From Chloroflexus islandicus (lineage in GTDB: Bacteria; Chloroflexota; Chloroflexia; Chloroflexales; Chloroflexaceae), in contig NZ_LWQS01000036.1 in NCBI RefSeq assembly GCF_001650695.1, forward strand, positions 34,352 to 98,351: a stretch of 64,000 nucleotides of DNA. The letters are read 5' to 3'. The position numbers and the translations under genes are program-made. Every line of letters starts with the position of its first letter. The stretch's first letter is position 1. Shown piece by piece: positions 8,465 through 17,605 of the stretch. A model generated the notes under the pieces. That model was given only the letters and a program-made list of their open reading frames with translations, searched no databases and had not been told where the DNA came from.

Positions 8465-10930
8465 ATGGATATACACGAGCGATTGCGATCTCTCGAACGC
8501 GAAAACGCCATCTTACGCCAACAGCTCTCAATCCTCCGCGCGCAGTTTACCGCGAGTTTGGCCGCTCATGAGTTGCCGTTCGATATGGTCTTCCACCAAT
8601 TGCCCATCCCAATGGTGTTGTTTGCGCCTGATGGGCTGTCAGTGGCAATGAATCGGGCCAATGAACAATTGGTGGCAACACCGATCGATCAAGTCGTCGG
8701 GCGCTACAACATTTACAACGATCCGGCGGCCCAGAAGCGCGGCTTTGTCGCCGCCTTCGAGGCCGCCCGCCGCGGCCAAATCGCCGCAATGCCGCCCACT
8801 CCCTACGATACTGCCGAAGCCGAGATCGAAGGCCGGGTTGTTGATCAACAATTTTGGGCAGAAACAACCTATTTTCCGATCTACGATCACATGCACCGGC
8901 TGGTGCTGATCGGCGAAATGAACCGTGACGTGACCGATTGGGTGCGGATCCGCGACGAAGAACAACGCCTTACCGCCGAACTGTACGAACGCGAACGGCG
9001 CTTTGCCGCGCTGTTTGATCAACTGAGCATTGGGATTGTGGTGATTGAAGAGAGTGGCCGGATTGTCGATTGCAACCAAGCCATTGCGACGATGTTGGGA
9101 TTTGAACGCGACGAGCTGATCGGCACGATAATCATACATCGCACCCATCCCGATGATCGCAATACCGATCTGCTGCTGTGGGAAGAATTACTCGACGGCA
9201 AACGCGATAGCTATACGGTCGAAAAGCGGTACCTGCATAAAGATGGCCATATTGTGTACGGTCGCATGACCTGTTCGGCGGTGCGCGACAAAGAGGACAA
9301 GATCACGTTTCTCGTCCGCTTGATCGAAGATATTTCCGCCCAACGCACTGCCGAGGCTGCGGTTGAAACCAGCCGTCGCCTGCTGCAAGACATTATCAAC
9401 CAGATACCAGCACTGATCTTTGTTAAAGATGCCGAAGGGCACTATCTGATGGTGAACGAGCGCTTAGCCGCCTTTGCCGGCTATGAACCGCAGGCAATGA
9501 TCGGCAAAGGAGACGACGAACTCTTCGCGCCGGCCTTGGCCGACTACTACCGCTCGTTCGACCGTGAGGTCTTGCGTCATCGCCGCCCGATTCAACGCGA
9601 TGACGATCGTTGGACGGCTGATGGGCTGACAGCGTTTACCACTATCAAATTTCCGCTGTTCGATCACGAAGGGAAGATCTACGGCATTGCCGGGATTGCG
9701 ATCGATATCACCGAACGGCGCCGGATGGAGCGCGAACGCGAGCGGATCGAGCAGCAACTCCGTGAGACCCAACGGCTTGAGAGCTTAGGCGTCATGGCCG
9801 GCGGAATCGCCCACGATTTCAATAATCTACTCGTCGGCGTGTTAGGCAATGTTTCACTTGCCCTCAGCGAACTGCCCGCCGATCACCCTGCCTATCCTTT
9901 GCTGGCGCAAATCGAGCAAGCCGCGTTGCGGGCCAGCGAGCTCACCAATCAATTATTGACCTACACTGGCCGCCACCAACCCGATATGCAACGGCTTGAC
10001 CTCAGCCGGGTGGTGGAAGAGATGCAAACATTGCTGCGTAGCATCTTACCCAGACGGGTTGATCTGATCGTTCAACCTTCCCCCATCCCATTACCCATTG
10101 AGGGTAACATTGCCCAAATCCGGCAGGTGTTAATGAATCTGGCCATTAACGGCGCTGAAGCCATTACCGGTAACGGCACCGTCACCATTGCGACTGAGGT
10201 GCGTGACGTTAGCGCCGATGAGACGGCTACGATGCAGATTGGCGCTGATCAGCCACCCGGACGTTACGCCGCGCTGATTGTCAAAGACACCGGCCATGGG
10301 ATGGACGAAGTCACCAAAGCGCGCATTTTCGATCCGTTTTTCAGCACTAAATTTACCGGTCGCGGTCTTGGCTTGGCGGCGGTGAATGGCATTGTGCGCA
10401 CCCACCGCGGCATGCTACACATTGACACCGAACCGAATCAGGGCACAACCTTTACCGTCTTTTGGCCAATGACGACCCTTTCTGATACCATCTCAACGAC
10501 ACCACCAGAGTCGCAACCGATCCAAGCAGTGGTTGAACAGCCTTTGGTCCAACATGAACAATCGGCCTTGGTCGTTGATGATGAACCTGATGTACGGATG
10601 GTCGCGCAACGGATGTTGCGCCGGATAGGATTTACCGTCTACGAAGCCGCCAGTAGCGCCGAGGCGCAACAAGTGCTCGAACAGCACGGCCACCAATTGG
10701 CCTTAGCCCTCATCGACTTGAGCATGCCGGGCCAAACGGGTGATGAGCTGGCGACCGAGATCCTCAGTCGCTATCCTTCCTTGCGGATCATTCTGATGAG
10801 TGGCTTCTCTCAACAAGAATTACCGGCTCATTTGCGAGCGAGCAGTATGGTCTCTTTTTTGGCTAAACCGTTTACGTTAAGCTCACTCACTACGACAGTG
10901 ACAGCAGCACTTTCATCGCATGCGTTATAA
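8465..10930 (+). CDS. Hybrid PAS sensor histidine kinase with receiver domain
   Basis: An 821-residue soluble sensor. A short coiled-coil start (LERENAILRQQLSILRAQ) leads into three PAS domains (about 35-155, 180-300, 310-425), suggesting internal sensing of redox, light or a ligand. HisKA has the phospho-His in GGIAHDFNNLLVGVLGN. The HATPase_c domain shows DTGHGMDE and GRGLGLAAVNGIV. The C-terminal receiver has ALVVDDEPD and the phospho-acceptor Asp in ALIDLSMPG. No transmembrane segment is visible. The ATG at 8465 follows aaggaca; the frame to 8303 overlaps the hydratase gene. No partner regulator is adjacent, so it is an orphan that may use its own receiver. Confidence 0.92.
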   Translation: MDIHERLRSLERENAILRQQLSILRAQFTASLAAHELPFDMVFHQLPIPMVLFAPDGLSVAMNRANEQLVATPIDQVVGRYNIYNDPAAQKRGFVAAFEAARRGQIAAMPPTPYDTAEAEIEGRVVDQQFWAETTYFPIYDHMHRLVLIGEMNRDVTDWVRIRDEEQRLTAELYERERRFAALFDQLSIGIVVIEESGRIVDCNQAIATMLGFERDELIGTIIIHRTHPDDRNTDLLLWEELLDGKRDSYTVEKRYLHKDGHIVYGRMTCSAVRDKEDKITFLVRLIEDISAQRTAEAAVETSRRLLQDIINQIPALIFVKDAEGHYLMVNERLAAFAGYEPQAMIGKGDDELFAPALADYYRSFDREVLRHRRPIQRDDDRWTADGLTAFTTIKFPLFDHEGKIYGIAGIAIDITERRRMERERERIEQQLRETQRLESLGVMAGGIAHDFNNLLVGVLGNVSLALSELPADHPAYPLLAQIEQAALRASELTNQLLTYTGRHQPDMQRLDLSRVVEEMQTLLRSILPRRVDLIVQPSPIPLPIEGNIAQIRQVLMNLAINGAEAITGNGTVTIATEVRDVSADETATMQIGADQPPGRYAALIVKDTGHGMDEVTKARIFDPFFSTKFTGRGLGLAAVNGIVRTHRGMLHIDTEPNQGTTFTVFWPMTTLSDTISTTPPESQPIQAVVEQPLVQHEQSALVVDDEPDVRMVAQRMLRRIGFTVYEAASSAEAQQVLEQHGHQLALALIDLSMPGQTGDELATEILSRYPSLRIILMSGFSQQELPAHLRASSMVSFLAKPFTLSSLTTTVTAALSSHAL

Positions 10931-10992
10931 TAGTCGAGATTCAGGTTAGCGATAACCCAACCCGGCGCTGTGTGGAAAGACGATCTTGCGCT

Positions 10993-12243
10993 ATGATCAT
11001 CACCCCCGTTGTGACTTCACTCCGCACGCAGATCGATCTGCGCGTGCAATGGCTAGCCGAACGCTTGACGCTGCTGTTACCCGAACTGATGGAACGCGCC
11101 CAGATCGATCTGTGGATTGTGACTGCCCGTGAATACAATGAAGACCCCGTCATCATGACGTTGCTGCCAGCGCCGGCGATGAATGCCCGTCGCCGTACGA
11201 TTCTGCTCTTTGCCCGTTGCCCTGACGGCACGGTCGAGCAACTGACGCTTGATCGCTACGGCTATGGCGATCTCTACCGGCAGGCTTGGAGTCCTGACAC
11301 CGAGTCACAAGATGACTGCTTAGCCCGCCTCGTCGCCGAGTATGATCCGCAGCGGATCGGGATCAATATGTCATCGACCTTTGCGTTTGCCGATGGCCTG
11401 ACCTACACTGAATACCAACGTCTCTGCGCCGCCCTTGGCCCGCGCTACGCCGAACGTTGCGTCAGCGCCGAAGCGCTGGTGATCGGTTGGCTCGAACGCC
11501 GTATTCCAGCCGAATTAGCGGTCTACCCGGAATTAGTTGCGCTTGGTCACCGGATCATCGCCACCGCATTTTCGCGCGCCGTGATCACACCCGGCGTCAC
11601 CACGACCGATGATGTCGTGTGGTGGCTGCGCCAAACCATGCACGAGGCCGGTGTGCAGGCTTGGTTCCAACCAACCGTCAGTATTCAAGCCCACGGTATG
11701 CCATTTGACGTCCCGCCAACCCGCAACCGGATCTGGCCCGGCGATTTGCTCCATTGTGATGTTGGCTTTTGCCACCTTGGCCTCTGTACCGACCAACAGC
11801 AGCATGCGTATGTGGTAGCGCGCAATGAAACCGCGCCACCGGCGGGACTTGTCGCCGCGTTAGCTCAAGCGAATCGGCTGCAAGATATCCTGTTAGACGA
11901 GATGCGGGTTGGGCGCACCGGCAATCAGGTGTTAGCAGCAACCCGTGCGCGCGCGCTGGCCGAAGGGTTGCAACCTTCGATCTATTCGCATCCGCTTGGC
12001 TACCATGGCCATGCTGCCGGGCCAACGATTGGATTGTGGGATCACCAAGAAGGGGTGCCCGGCGCCGGCGATTACCCGCTGTACGACGAGACTGTTTACT
12101 CCATCGAGTTGAATAATGTGGCGCTCGTACCCGAATGGGGCAATCAACCGGTACGCATTGCCCTCGAAGAAGATGCTGCGCTGACCGGGGGCGCTATGGT
12201 ATGGTTGCATGGCCGGCAAACCCAATTGCACGTGATCGAATAA
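10993..12243 (+). CDS. M24 family metallopeptidase (Xaa-Pro aminopeptidase-like)
   Basis: A 416-residue pita-bread-fold protein with a creatinase/prolidase-like N-terminal domain and a C-terminal M24 domain. Likely metal ligands are the two Asp in HCDVGFCHLGLCTDQ, the His in GYHGHAAGP, and the Glu in YSIELNN and IALEED, so all five look present. Substrates of such homologues are often unknown peptides or small amides. The frame opens at 10972 (GTG), but ATG at 10993 gives a normal N terminus. It lies 62 bases downstream of the hybrid kinase. Confidence 0.85.
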   Translation: MIITPVVTSLRTQIDLRVQWLAERLTLLLPELMERAQIDLWIVTAREYNEDPVIMTLLPAPAMNARRRTILLFARCPDGTVEQLTLDRYGYGDLYRQAWSPDTESQDDCLARLVAEYDPQRIGINMSSTFAFADGLTYTEYQRLCAALGPRYAERCVSAEALVIGWLERRIPAELAVYPELVALGHRIIATAFSRAVITPGVTTTDDVVWWLRQTMHEAGVQAWFQPTVSIQAHGMPFDVPPTRNRIWPGDLLHCDVGFCHLGLCTDQQQHAYVVARNETAPPAGLVAALAQANRLQDILLDEMRVGRTGNQVLAATRARALAEGLQPSIYSHPLGYHGHAAGPTIGLWDHQEGVPGAGDYPLYDETVYSIELNNVALVPEWGNQPVRIALEEDAALTGGAMVWLHGRQTQLHVIE

Positions 12244-12327
12244 CGAAGGGTTCAGAGCAGGCATTGCTATAACGGCGGTTCTCTTCTCTTTATCCGCTAT
12301 CCCTTGATCAGCGATGAAGGAGGTCGC

Positions 12328-13680
12328 ATGACTTCGGTGGCCGTGCCCGAAACCGATACCCGCCGCGCGATTATGACCGTGTTGTTCGTGGGCGTCTTTA
12401 TGTCGGCGCTCGACTCGGCAATCATTGGCCCAATCGTGCCGGCGTTGCGGGCAGCATTTGCGATTGACAACACCCAAGTGGTGTTGGTTTCAATTATCTT
12501 TACCCTCTGTTCGCTGAGCAGCACAACATTAATGGCCAGTCTCAGCGATCGCTACGGACGTCGCAATGTCTACCTGCTGAATGTCTTTGGCTTTGCCATT
12601 GGCTCGTTGATGATCGCGCTGGCATCCGATCTGACGATGGTGTTGCTGGGGCGCGCCGTGCAAGGCGTCTGCGCCGGCGGCATTACCCCGACCGCCAGCG
12701 CCGTGATCGGCGATGTGTTGCCCTCGGCGGAACGGGCGAAGGCGCTAGGCTTGATTGGAGCGACTTCGGGGATGGCCTTTCTGGTTGGGCCGGTGATGGC
12801 TTCATTGATACTGGCTGTCGCCGATTGGCACTGGATCTTTTTACTCAATTTGCCGGTCGCCGCGGTAGTCATTTTCCTCGGATGGCGCGCCTTGCCCCGC
12901 TCGACTGCCCAGCATGAAGCGGCCAATGGCGCATTCGACTGGCAAGGGCTGGTGCTGTTGGTGCTGATTTTGGTCAGCACCACGCTCGGCATTAACCAAT
13001 TGCTTGATCGCATCTTTGGGGTTACCATCTGGCCGTGGCTCTTCCTGTTGGTGGCGGTACTGACCCCCGTGCTGGCATGGCGCGAAACGCGCGCGCCGGC
13101 GCCCCTGCTGCCGCCGCGACTCTTTACCAACCGCCAATTGCAAGTCGTCTATCTGCTCGCCGTCGGTTCCGGCATTTCGATGGGCAGCATTATCTTCATT
13201 ACCTCAGTCGCGGTAAACTTTGGCGTGCCAATCAGTCAAGCCGGCTTTTTCCTGCTGCCGCTGGTCTTCCTTGCCTCGGTGACATCAGTATTCGCCGGAC
13301 GGTGGTTGCCACGGATCGGCGGACGGATGACAATGGTGATCGGCTATAGCCAATTGACGGTCGGCACGGCCCTGCTAGGCCTGCCGCAAGCGCCGTTCTG
13401 GCTGTTTGTGGTCGCTACCCTGATTATGGGCAGCGGCTTAGGAGTGGTGGTCGGCGGTGCGTTACGCGCCTTGGTGCTCGAAGAGGTGGCCGCCACCGAC
13501 CGCGGCGTGGCCCAGAGCGTGATTAACATCACGATTAGCATCGGCACCCTGATCGCCGTGGCGCTGATGGCCAGTATCGCTGATAGCTTCGATTTCGCGA
13601 CCGCCTACCTCGTCTGCGCCGGCGCAATGGCGCTGATGACCGTGATTAGTCTCGGCCTCCGTCGCCAATACAGCAAGTAA
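12328..13680 (+). CDS. MFS transporter, drug-efflux type
   Basis: A 450-residue polytopic inner-membrane protein with at least twelve hydrophobic segments. The first helix holds ALDSAIIGPIVPAL. Motif A between helices 2 and 3 reads SDRYGRRNVYLLN, and helix 5 has GATSGMAFLVGPVMAS, as in proton-coupled exporters. The ATG at 12328 follows an excellent aaggaggt with short spacing; TTG at 12304 lies upstream of that site. The substrate is unknown. It is followed by a strong inverted repeat at 13700-13738. Confidence 0.9.
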   Translation: MTSVAVPETDTRRAIMTVLFVGVFMSALDSAIIGPIVPALRAAFAIDNTQVVLVSIIFTLCSLSSTTLMASLSDRYGRRNVYLLNVFGFAIGSLMIALASDLTMVLLGRAVQGVCAGGITPTASAVIGDVLPSAERAKALGLIGATSGMAFLVGPVMASLILAVADWHWIFLLNLPVAAVVIFLGWRALPRSTAQHEAANGAFDWQGLVLLVLILVSTTLGINQLLDRIFGVTIWPWLFLLVAVLTPVLAWRETRAPAPLLPPRLFTNRQLQVVYLLAVGSGISMGSIIFITSVAVNFGVPISQAGFFLLPLVFLASVTSVFAGRWLPRIGGRMTMVIGYSQLTVGTALLGLPQAPFWLFVVATLIMGSGLGVVVGGALRALVLEEVAATDRGVAQSVINITISIGTLIAVALMASIADSFDFATAYLVCAGAMALMTVISLGLRRQYSK

Positions 13681-13699
13681 ACGCAGTGGCGTGAATGTG

Positions 13700-13738
13700 C
13701 TATCCTATCCGGCAGTGGCATCAAGCCGGATAGGATAG
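13700..13738 (+). promoter_or_regulatory. 14-bp perfect hairpin just before glycosyltransferase start
   Basis: Arms ctatcctatccggc and gccggataggatag enclose an 11-base loop. The 3' arm supplies the only purine-rich (aggatagg) ribosome-binding candidate, ending about 9 bases before the ATG at 13748. It may terminate the upstream MFS transcript, although no T-run follows, or it may hide the ribosome-binding site. Both readings are inferences. Confidence 0.55.
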
Positions 13739-13747
13739 GTATTGGCT

Positions 13748-14893
13748 ATGCGGGTCGCTCTGGTACACGATTATCTGAACCAATACGGCGGCGCCGAGCG
13801 CGTGCTCGAAGCGCTGCACGCGCTCTTCCCGGCAGCGCCGGTCTATACGTCGATCTTTGATCCGGCAGCTATGCCGGTTGCTTACCAACAATGGGATATT
13901 CGCACTTCGTTTATGCAGCGCTTGCCGGCATGGCGCACCCAGTTTCGCCGCTATGTGCCGCTGTATCCCGCCGCTTTCGAGCAGTTTGATCTGCGCGACT
14001 ATGATCTGATTATCAGCAGTTCGAGCGCCTTCGCCAAAGGGATCATCCCCCGGCCGGGAGCGTTGCATATATGCTATTGCCACACTCCTATGCGCTTTGC
14101 ATGGCGCACCGGCGATTATGTCGCTCGCGAACAGATTAGCGGCCTTCAAGCGCGCTTGTTGCCGTTTCTGCTCAACTATTTGCGCATGTGGGACACAACC
14201 AGCGCCAATCGGGTTGATCTCTTTATCGCCAATTCGCGCGAGGTCGCCGGACGGATTGCCCGCTACTACCGCCGACCGGCGATGGTGATTCCGCCGCCGG
14301 TCGATCTGCCGCCCTACCAGCCACGCCAACCCGAAGGCTTTTACCTCGCCGGTGGCCGGCTCATCCCTTACAAGCGGTTGGAATTGGCAATCGAAGCTTT
14401 CAACCATCTGCGCCTGCCACTCAAGATTTTTGGTGATGGCCGTGATCGAGCGCGGCTCGAACGGATGGCCGGCCCCAACATCGAGTTCTTGGGGTGGGTG
14501 GATGAAGCGACCCGGCTCGACCTGTTCGCCCGCTGCCGCGCCTTTATCTTCCCCGGCGAAGAAGATTTTGGCATTACTCCGCTGGAAGTACTGGCCGTTG
14601 GCCGGCCCGTCATTGCTTTCGCTGCCGGTGGCGCGCTCGAGACGCTGATCGAAGGCGTGACCGGACGCTTCTTCTATCAGCCGTCCGCCGCTGCATTAGC
14701 CGCCGCTGTCGCCCTATCGCGCACCGATCCGGTCGACTCGCTCGCGCTGCGCCGCCACGCCGAACAGTTTAGTCGCGAGCGTTTCCTCACTGCGATGCGC
14801 TCTTTCATCGATGAGGCAGTGGCGGCCCACCACGCCGGACGCCTGCTTGAGTTTGAGCAGAGTCTGTATCGCCAAACCGTAGCGGCGATGTGA
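13748..14893 (+). CDS. Glycosyltransferase family 4, exopolysaccharide-type
   Basis: A 381-residue GT-B glycosyltransferase. The N terminus MRVALVHDYLNQYGGAERVL is the classic start of mannosyl- or galactosyl-transferases of exopolysaccharide clusters. The donor-binding motif is EEDFGITPLEVLAVGRPV, with the two Glu spaced by seven, and an AGGRLIPYKRLELAIEAF segment opens the second domain. The ATG at 13748 is preferred over TTG at 13742. It is followed by two Wzz-like genes and a CpsD-like gene, so it probably works in surface polysaccharide assembly. Confidence 0.9.
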   Translation: MRVALVHDYLNQYGGAERVLEALHALFPAAPVYTSIFDPAAMPVAYQQWDIRTSFMQRLPAWRTQFRRYVPLYPAAFEQFDLRDYDLIISSSSAFAKGIIPRPGALHICYCHTPMRFAWRTGDYVAREQISGLQARLLPFLLNYLRMWDTTSANRVDLFIANSREVAGRIARYYRRPAMVIPPPVDLPPYQPRQPEGFYLAGGRLIPYKRLELAIEAFNHLRLPLKIFGDGRDRARLERMAGPNIEFLGWVDEATRLDLFARCRAFIFPGEEDFGITPLEVLAVGRPVIAFAAGGALETLIEGVTGRFFYQPSAAALAAAVALSRTDPVDSLALRRHAEQFSRERFLTAMRSFIDEAVAAHHAGRLLEFEQSLYRQTVAAM

Positions 14894-15004
14894 CAAGCAA
14901 CGCAGCGGCCTAAAGTGTAGTAAGATGTGCAAAGAACGGAGACGTTGCCCGACAACCTCTCGGCGTTCCTCTGAAATCTCGTGCGAGGCGCTCCTAGCGA
15001 CACT

Positions 15005-15637
15005 ATGGAACTGATCACTCTCATTCGTATCGCTCGCCGGTTTTGGCTGCTCATCCTGCTGCCGGCACTGATTGCCGGCGGGTTAAGTCTCTGGTTCGAT
15101 CTCCAACAACCGCCGCGCTACGCTGCCACCGCGCGTCTGCTGATCACCTATCCGGTTATCGGGGCCGAAGATACAATCGAAAATTGGCAAATGACCGAGT
15201 TTTTGATCGACGATCTGCCACAGGTGTTAAGCAGCGCGGCTTTCGCCGCCAAGGTAGAGCCGCTGCTCGCGGCCCGCAACATCACCCTCAGCACCGCCGA
15301 CATTCAGCAGGGCCTGCGGATGACGCCGCTCCACCGCGCCGTTGATCTGCGGGGTGAAGCATCATCGCCAGCCGCAGCGCAGGCACTGGCGGAAGCGGCC
15401 ATTACCGTGTTGCAGACTGATGGCCTCGCCTTCTGGGGCCGGGCCGGTACCCGCCTCAACGTCGTGGTGCTCGATGGGGTTGGCGATCCGCAGCCGATCG
15501 GGTCACGGCGCGCAATCGTGTTCGATGCCGCCCTCCGCGCTGCGTTGGGCTTGGTTGCCGGGTTTGCGCTCGCGGTTGTCGCCGCTGTGCTGCGCCCAGT
15601 TAAAGGGGAACGTTTATGGAAATCCGCGACTATGTGA
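15005..15637 (+). CDS. Wzz-like chain-length/co-polymerase protein 1
   Basis: A 210-residue inner-membrane protein with one transmembrane helix at about 14-34 (LLILLPALIAGGLSLWF), a periplasm-facing middle region, and a second helix at about 180-200 (AALGLVAGFALAVVAAVL). This is the Wzz/polysaccharide co-polymerase layout that controls chain length and export. It is shorter than enterobacterial Wzz. The ATG at 15005 is preferred to GTG at 14981. The end overlaps the start of the next Wzz-like gene by 22 bases, indicating cotranscription and a duplicated function. Confidence 0.8.
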   Translation: MELITLIRIARRFWLLILLPALIAGGLSLWFDLQQPPRYAATARLLITYPVIGAEDTIENWQMTEFLIDDLPQVLSSAAFAAKVEPLLAARNITLSTADIQQGLRMTPLHRAVDLRGEASSPAAAQALAEAAITVLQTDGLAFWGRAGTRLNVVVLDGVGDPQPIGSRRAIVFDAALRAALGLVAGFALAVVAAVLRPVKGERLWKSATM

Positions 15638-16269
15638 ATGTGCTGTTCAAGCGCTGGTGGGTAATTGCCCTCACCGCCATCGCGGCGGTGGTTGGCGCTT
15701 ATGCGATCAGCAAGTTGCTGCCGCAAACCTTCCGCTCGCAGGCGGTCTATCTGGCGCTGGCGAATCAAGCCGACAACGGCCTCAACATTGTGCTGCGCAA
15801 CTCGATGAACAGCTACCGCGAGCTGGTGATGCAACCGAGCGTGCTTGACCAGATCAGCCAGCAAATTGGCCTCGACATTAGCGGCGAACGCTTAATGCGC
15901 GATGTCAATATTCAACCGCGCCCCGACGAACAGAAGATTGTGATCGAGGTTGATCTGCCCCGCCTCGATCAATCGCAGGCGCTCGCCGACGCCGTCGGTG
16001 AGCGCATTGTCGCCGAAGTCAACCGCATCAACGCCACCCTTGAAGGCACCGCCCGCATCAACGTGACCCGCATCCAGCCCGCCCGGCTGGTCGAGATCCG
16101 GCCCAATACCCGAATCAACATGCTGGCCGGCGCGATCCTTGGGTTGGTGGTCGGCGTCCTGCTGGCGTTTGTGCTCGAATACCTCGACGACACGCTCAAA
16201 ACGCCAGAGGATGTGGAACGCTTTGTCGGCCTGCCGACCCTAGGGGCAATACCGCTAGCCGAGAAGTGA
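15616..16269 (+). CDS. Wzz-like chain-length/co-polymerase protein 2
   Basis: A 217-residue protein with the same design as its upstream neighbour. MEIRDYVNVLFKRWW is a typical Wzz start, followed by a helix at about 17-36. A long extracytoplasmic part has a QARVVDQ-like segment, and a second helix at about 175-195 (MLAGAILGLVVGVLLAFVLE) is followed by DTLKTPEDVERFVGLPTLGAIP, the cytoplasmic tail that contacts the partner kinase. The ATG follows aaagggga. The partner is most likely the P-loop protein encoded 95 bases downstream. Confidence 0.88.
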   Translation: MEIRDYVNVLFKRWWVIALTAIAAVVGAYAISKLLPQTFRSQAVYLALANQADNGLNIVLRNSMNSYRELVMQPSVLDQISQQIGLDISGERLMRDVNIQPRPDEQKIVIEVDLPRLDQSQALADAVGERIVAEVNRINATLEGTARINVTRIQPARLVEIRPNTRINMLAGAILGLVVGVLLAFVLEYLDDTLKTPEDVERFVGLPTLGAIPLAEK

Positions 16270-16364
16270 GTTTATGTTTGGATGAAGGGCGGTCGCGCTA
16301 CTGCTGCACCGCCCACCGCTTCGCGCCTTCGCGTATATTGTAAAGACAGGCAGGAGTGATGCTC

Positions 16365-17003
16365 GTGACATCTTCGCCCGAGCAGGTGCTGATCACGCTG
16401 CGCGAACCGGCCTCCGCCGCCGCCGAAGCGTATCGCACGCTGCGCACCAATATTCTCTTTTCGAGTCTCGATAAGCCGATCCATACCTTACTGCTGACCG
16501 CTGCCGAGCCCACGCCGGAAAAGAGCCTGACCGCCGCGAATCTGGCCGTCACTATGGCCCAAGCCGAACAGCGGGTCTTGCTGGTTGATTGCGATCTCCG
16601 CCAACCGGCCCTGCACACCATCTTCGGCATCTCGAATGAGCAAGGTCTCACCAGTTCGATTCTCGATCAAGACGCACCGCTCGCCATCCAACCGACCGAC
16701 GTACCGGGATTGAGCTTGCTACCTAGCGGGCCGCTGCCTCCCCGTCCCGCCGACCTGCTCGGCTCGCGCCGCATGGAAGGGCTACTGGCCCGCCTACGCC
16801 AAACCGCCGACATCGTGATCTTCGACACGCCGCCGGTGCAAAGCTACACCGACGCTCTCGTGCTATCGACCCGCGTCGATGGCGTTTTGCTGGTCGTGCA
16901 AGCTGGCCGCTCGCGTCGCGACCGGGTGCGTGAAGCGCGCCAAAAGCTCGAAAAGGTCAAAGCCAACCTGCTCGGCGTCGTCCTCAGCAACGCGCGCACG
17001 TAG
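16365..17003 (+). CDS. CpsD/CapB-like P-loop protein with altered Walker A
   Basis: A 212-residue cytoplasmic homologue of bacterial tyrosine kinases. EAYRTLRTNILFS is the conserved start, Walker A' is VLLVDCDLRQPALH and Walker B is VIFDTPPV. The usual GEGKST loop reads TPEKSLTAANLA, so the glycine before the Lys is a Glu. There is no Tyr-rich tail (it ends LGVVLSNART). It may bind nucleotide weakly or act as a regulatory partner of the Wzz-like proteins. The start is debatable: GTG at 16365 has good spacing from aggag, while ATG at 16359 is too close to it. Confidence 0.8.
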   Translation: MTSSPEQVLITLREPASAAAEAYRTLRTNILFSSLDKPIHTLLLTAAEPTPEKSLTAANLAVTMAQAEQRVLLVDCDLRQPALHTIFGISNEQGLTSSILDQDAPLAIQPTDVPGLSLLPSGPLPPRPADLLGSRRMEGLLARLRQTADIVIFDTPPVQSYTDALVLSTRVDGVLLVVQAGRSRRDRVREARQKLEKVKANLLGVVLSNART

Positions 17004-17605
17004 AAGGGGCATCGCGTTGCTCTGCCCCGCGCGGCGAAGCAATCCCCCGCGATCACGGAACCAGCCTGCTCAGGCATCCATTTCGCTAAAGTAGGAGATT
17101 GCTTCGGTCGGGCGGCCCCTAGCTATGCTGGGGCCGCCGCTCCCTCGCAATGACAGACCGGCAGCCGCCGCTCCCCTTTGGTCAGGGCACGCTCCGCTCC
17201 CTTCTGTCATTGCGAGCCGCCGGAGGCGGCGAAGCAATCTCCTCCTTCAGCGGAAGCCACCCGCACAGGCATCCTTCCCGCCAAAGCGGGAGATTGCTTC
17301 GGGGGCTGCGCCCCCTCGCAATGACAGACCGGCAGCCGCCGCTCCCCCTTGGTCAGGGCAAGCCGCCGCTCCCCCTTGGTCATTGCGAGCCGCGCGTAGG
17401 GGCATAGCGTTGCTATGCCCCCGCGCGGCGAAGCAATCCCCCCCGATCACGGAATCAGACCACTCCGGTATAATGCTTATTAACACAACCGATCGCTTCG
17501 AGGGCAGGCACGCAGCGCCTCCGCGTCTTACCTCTCGTAACGACACAAGGCTAGGCAAACTTCACATTAGTGCGGATCCACAAGCACACACTGGGTAGGG
17601 ACGCT
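17004..17605. repeat. Repeat-filled gap, about 600 bp
   Basis: I see no supported gene. There are at least five copies of the attgcgag/gaagcaatc repeat in alternating orientation. The unit at about 17380-17438 encloses a complete ggggcatagcgttgctatgcccc hairpin in its loop, so two repeat families are nested. A short phrase around ccgccgctccccnttggtcagggca is duplicated in tandem at about 17166-17190 and 17336-17360. The last 120 bases before the response regulator are ordinary and should hold its promoter; I could not fix one. Confidence 0.8.
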
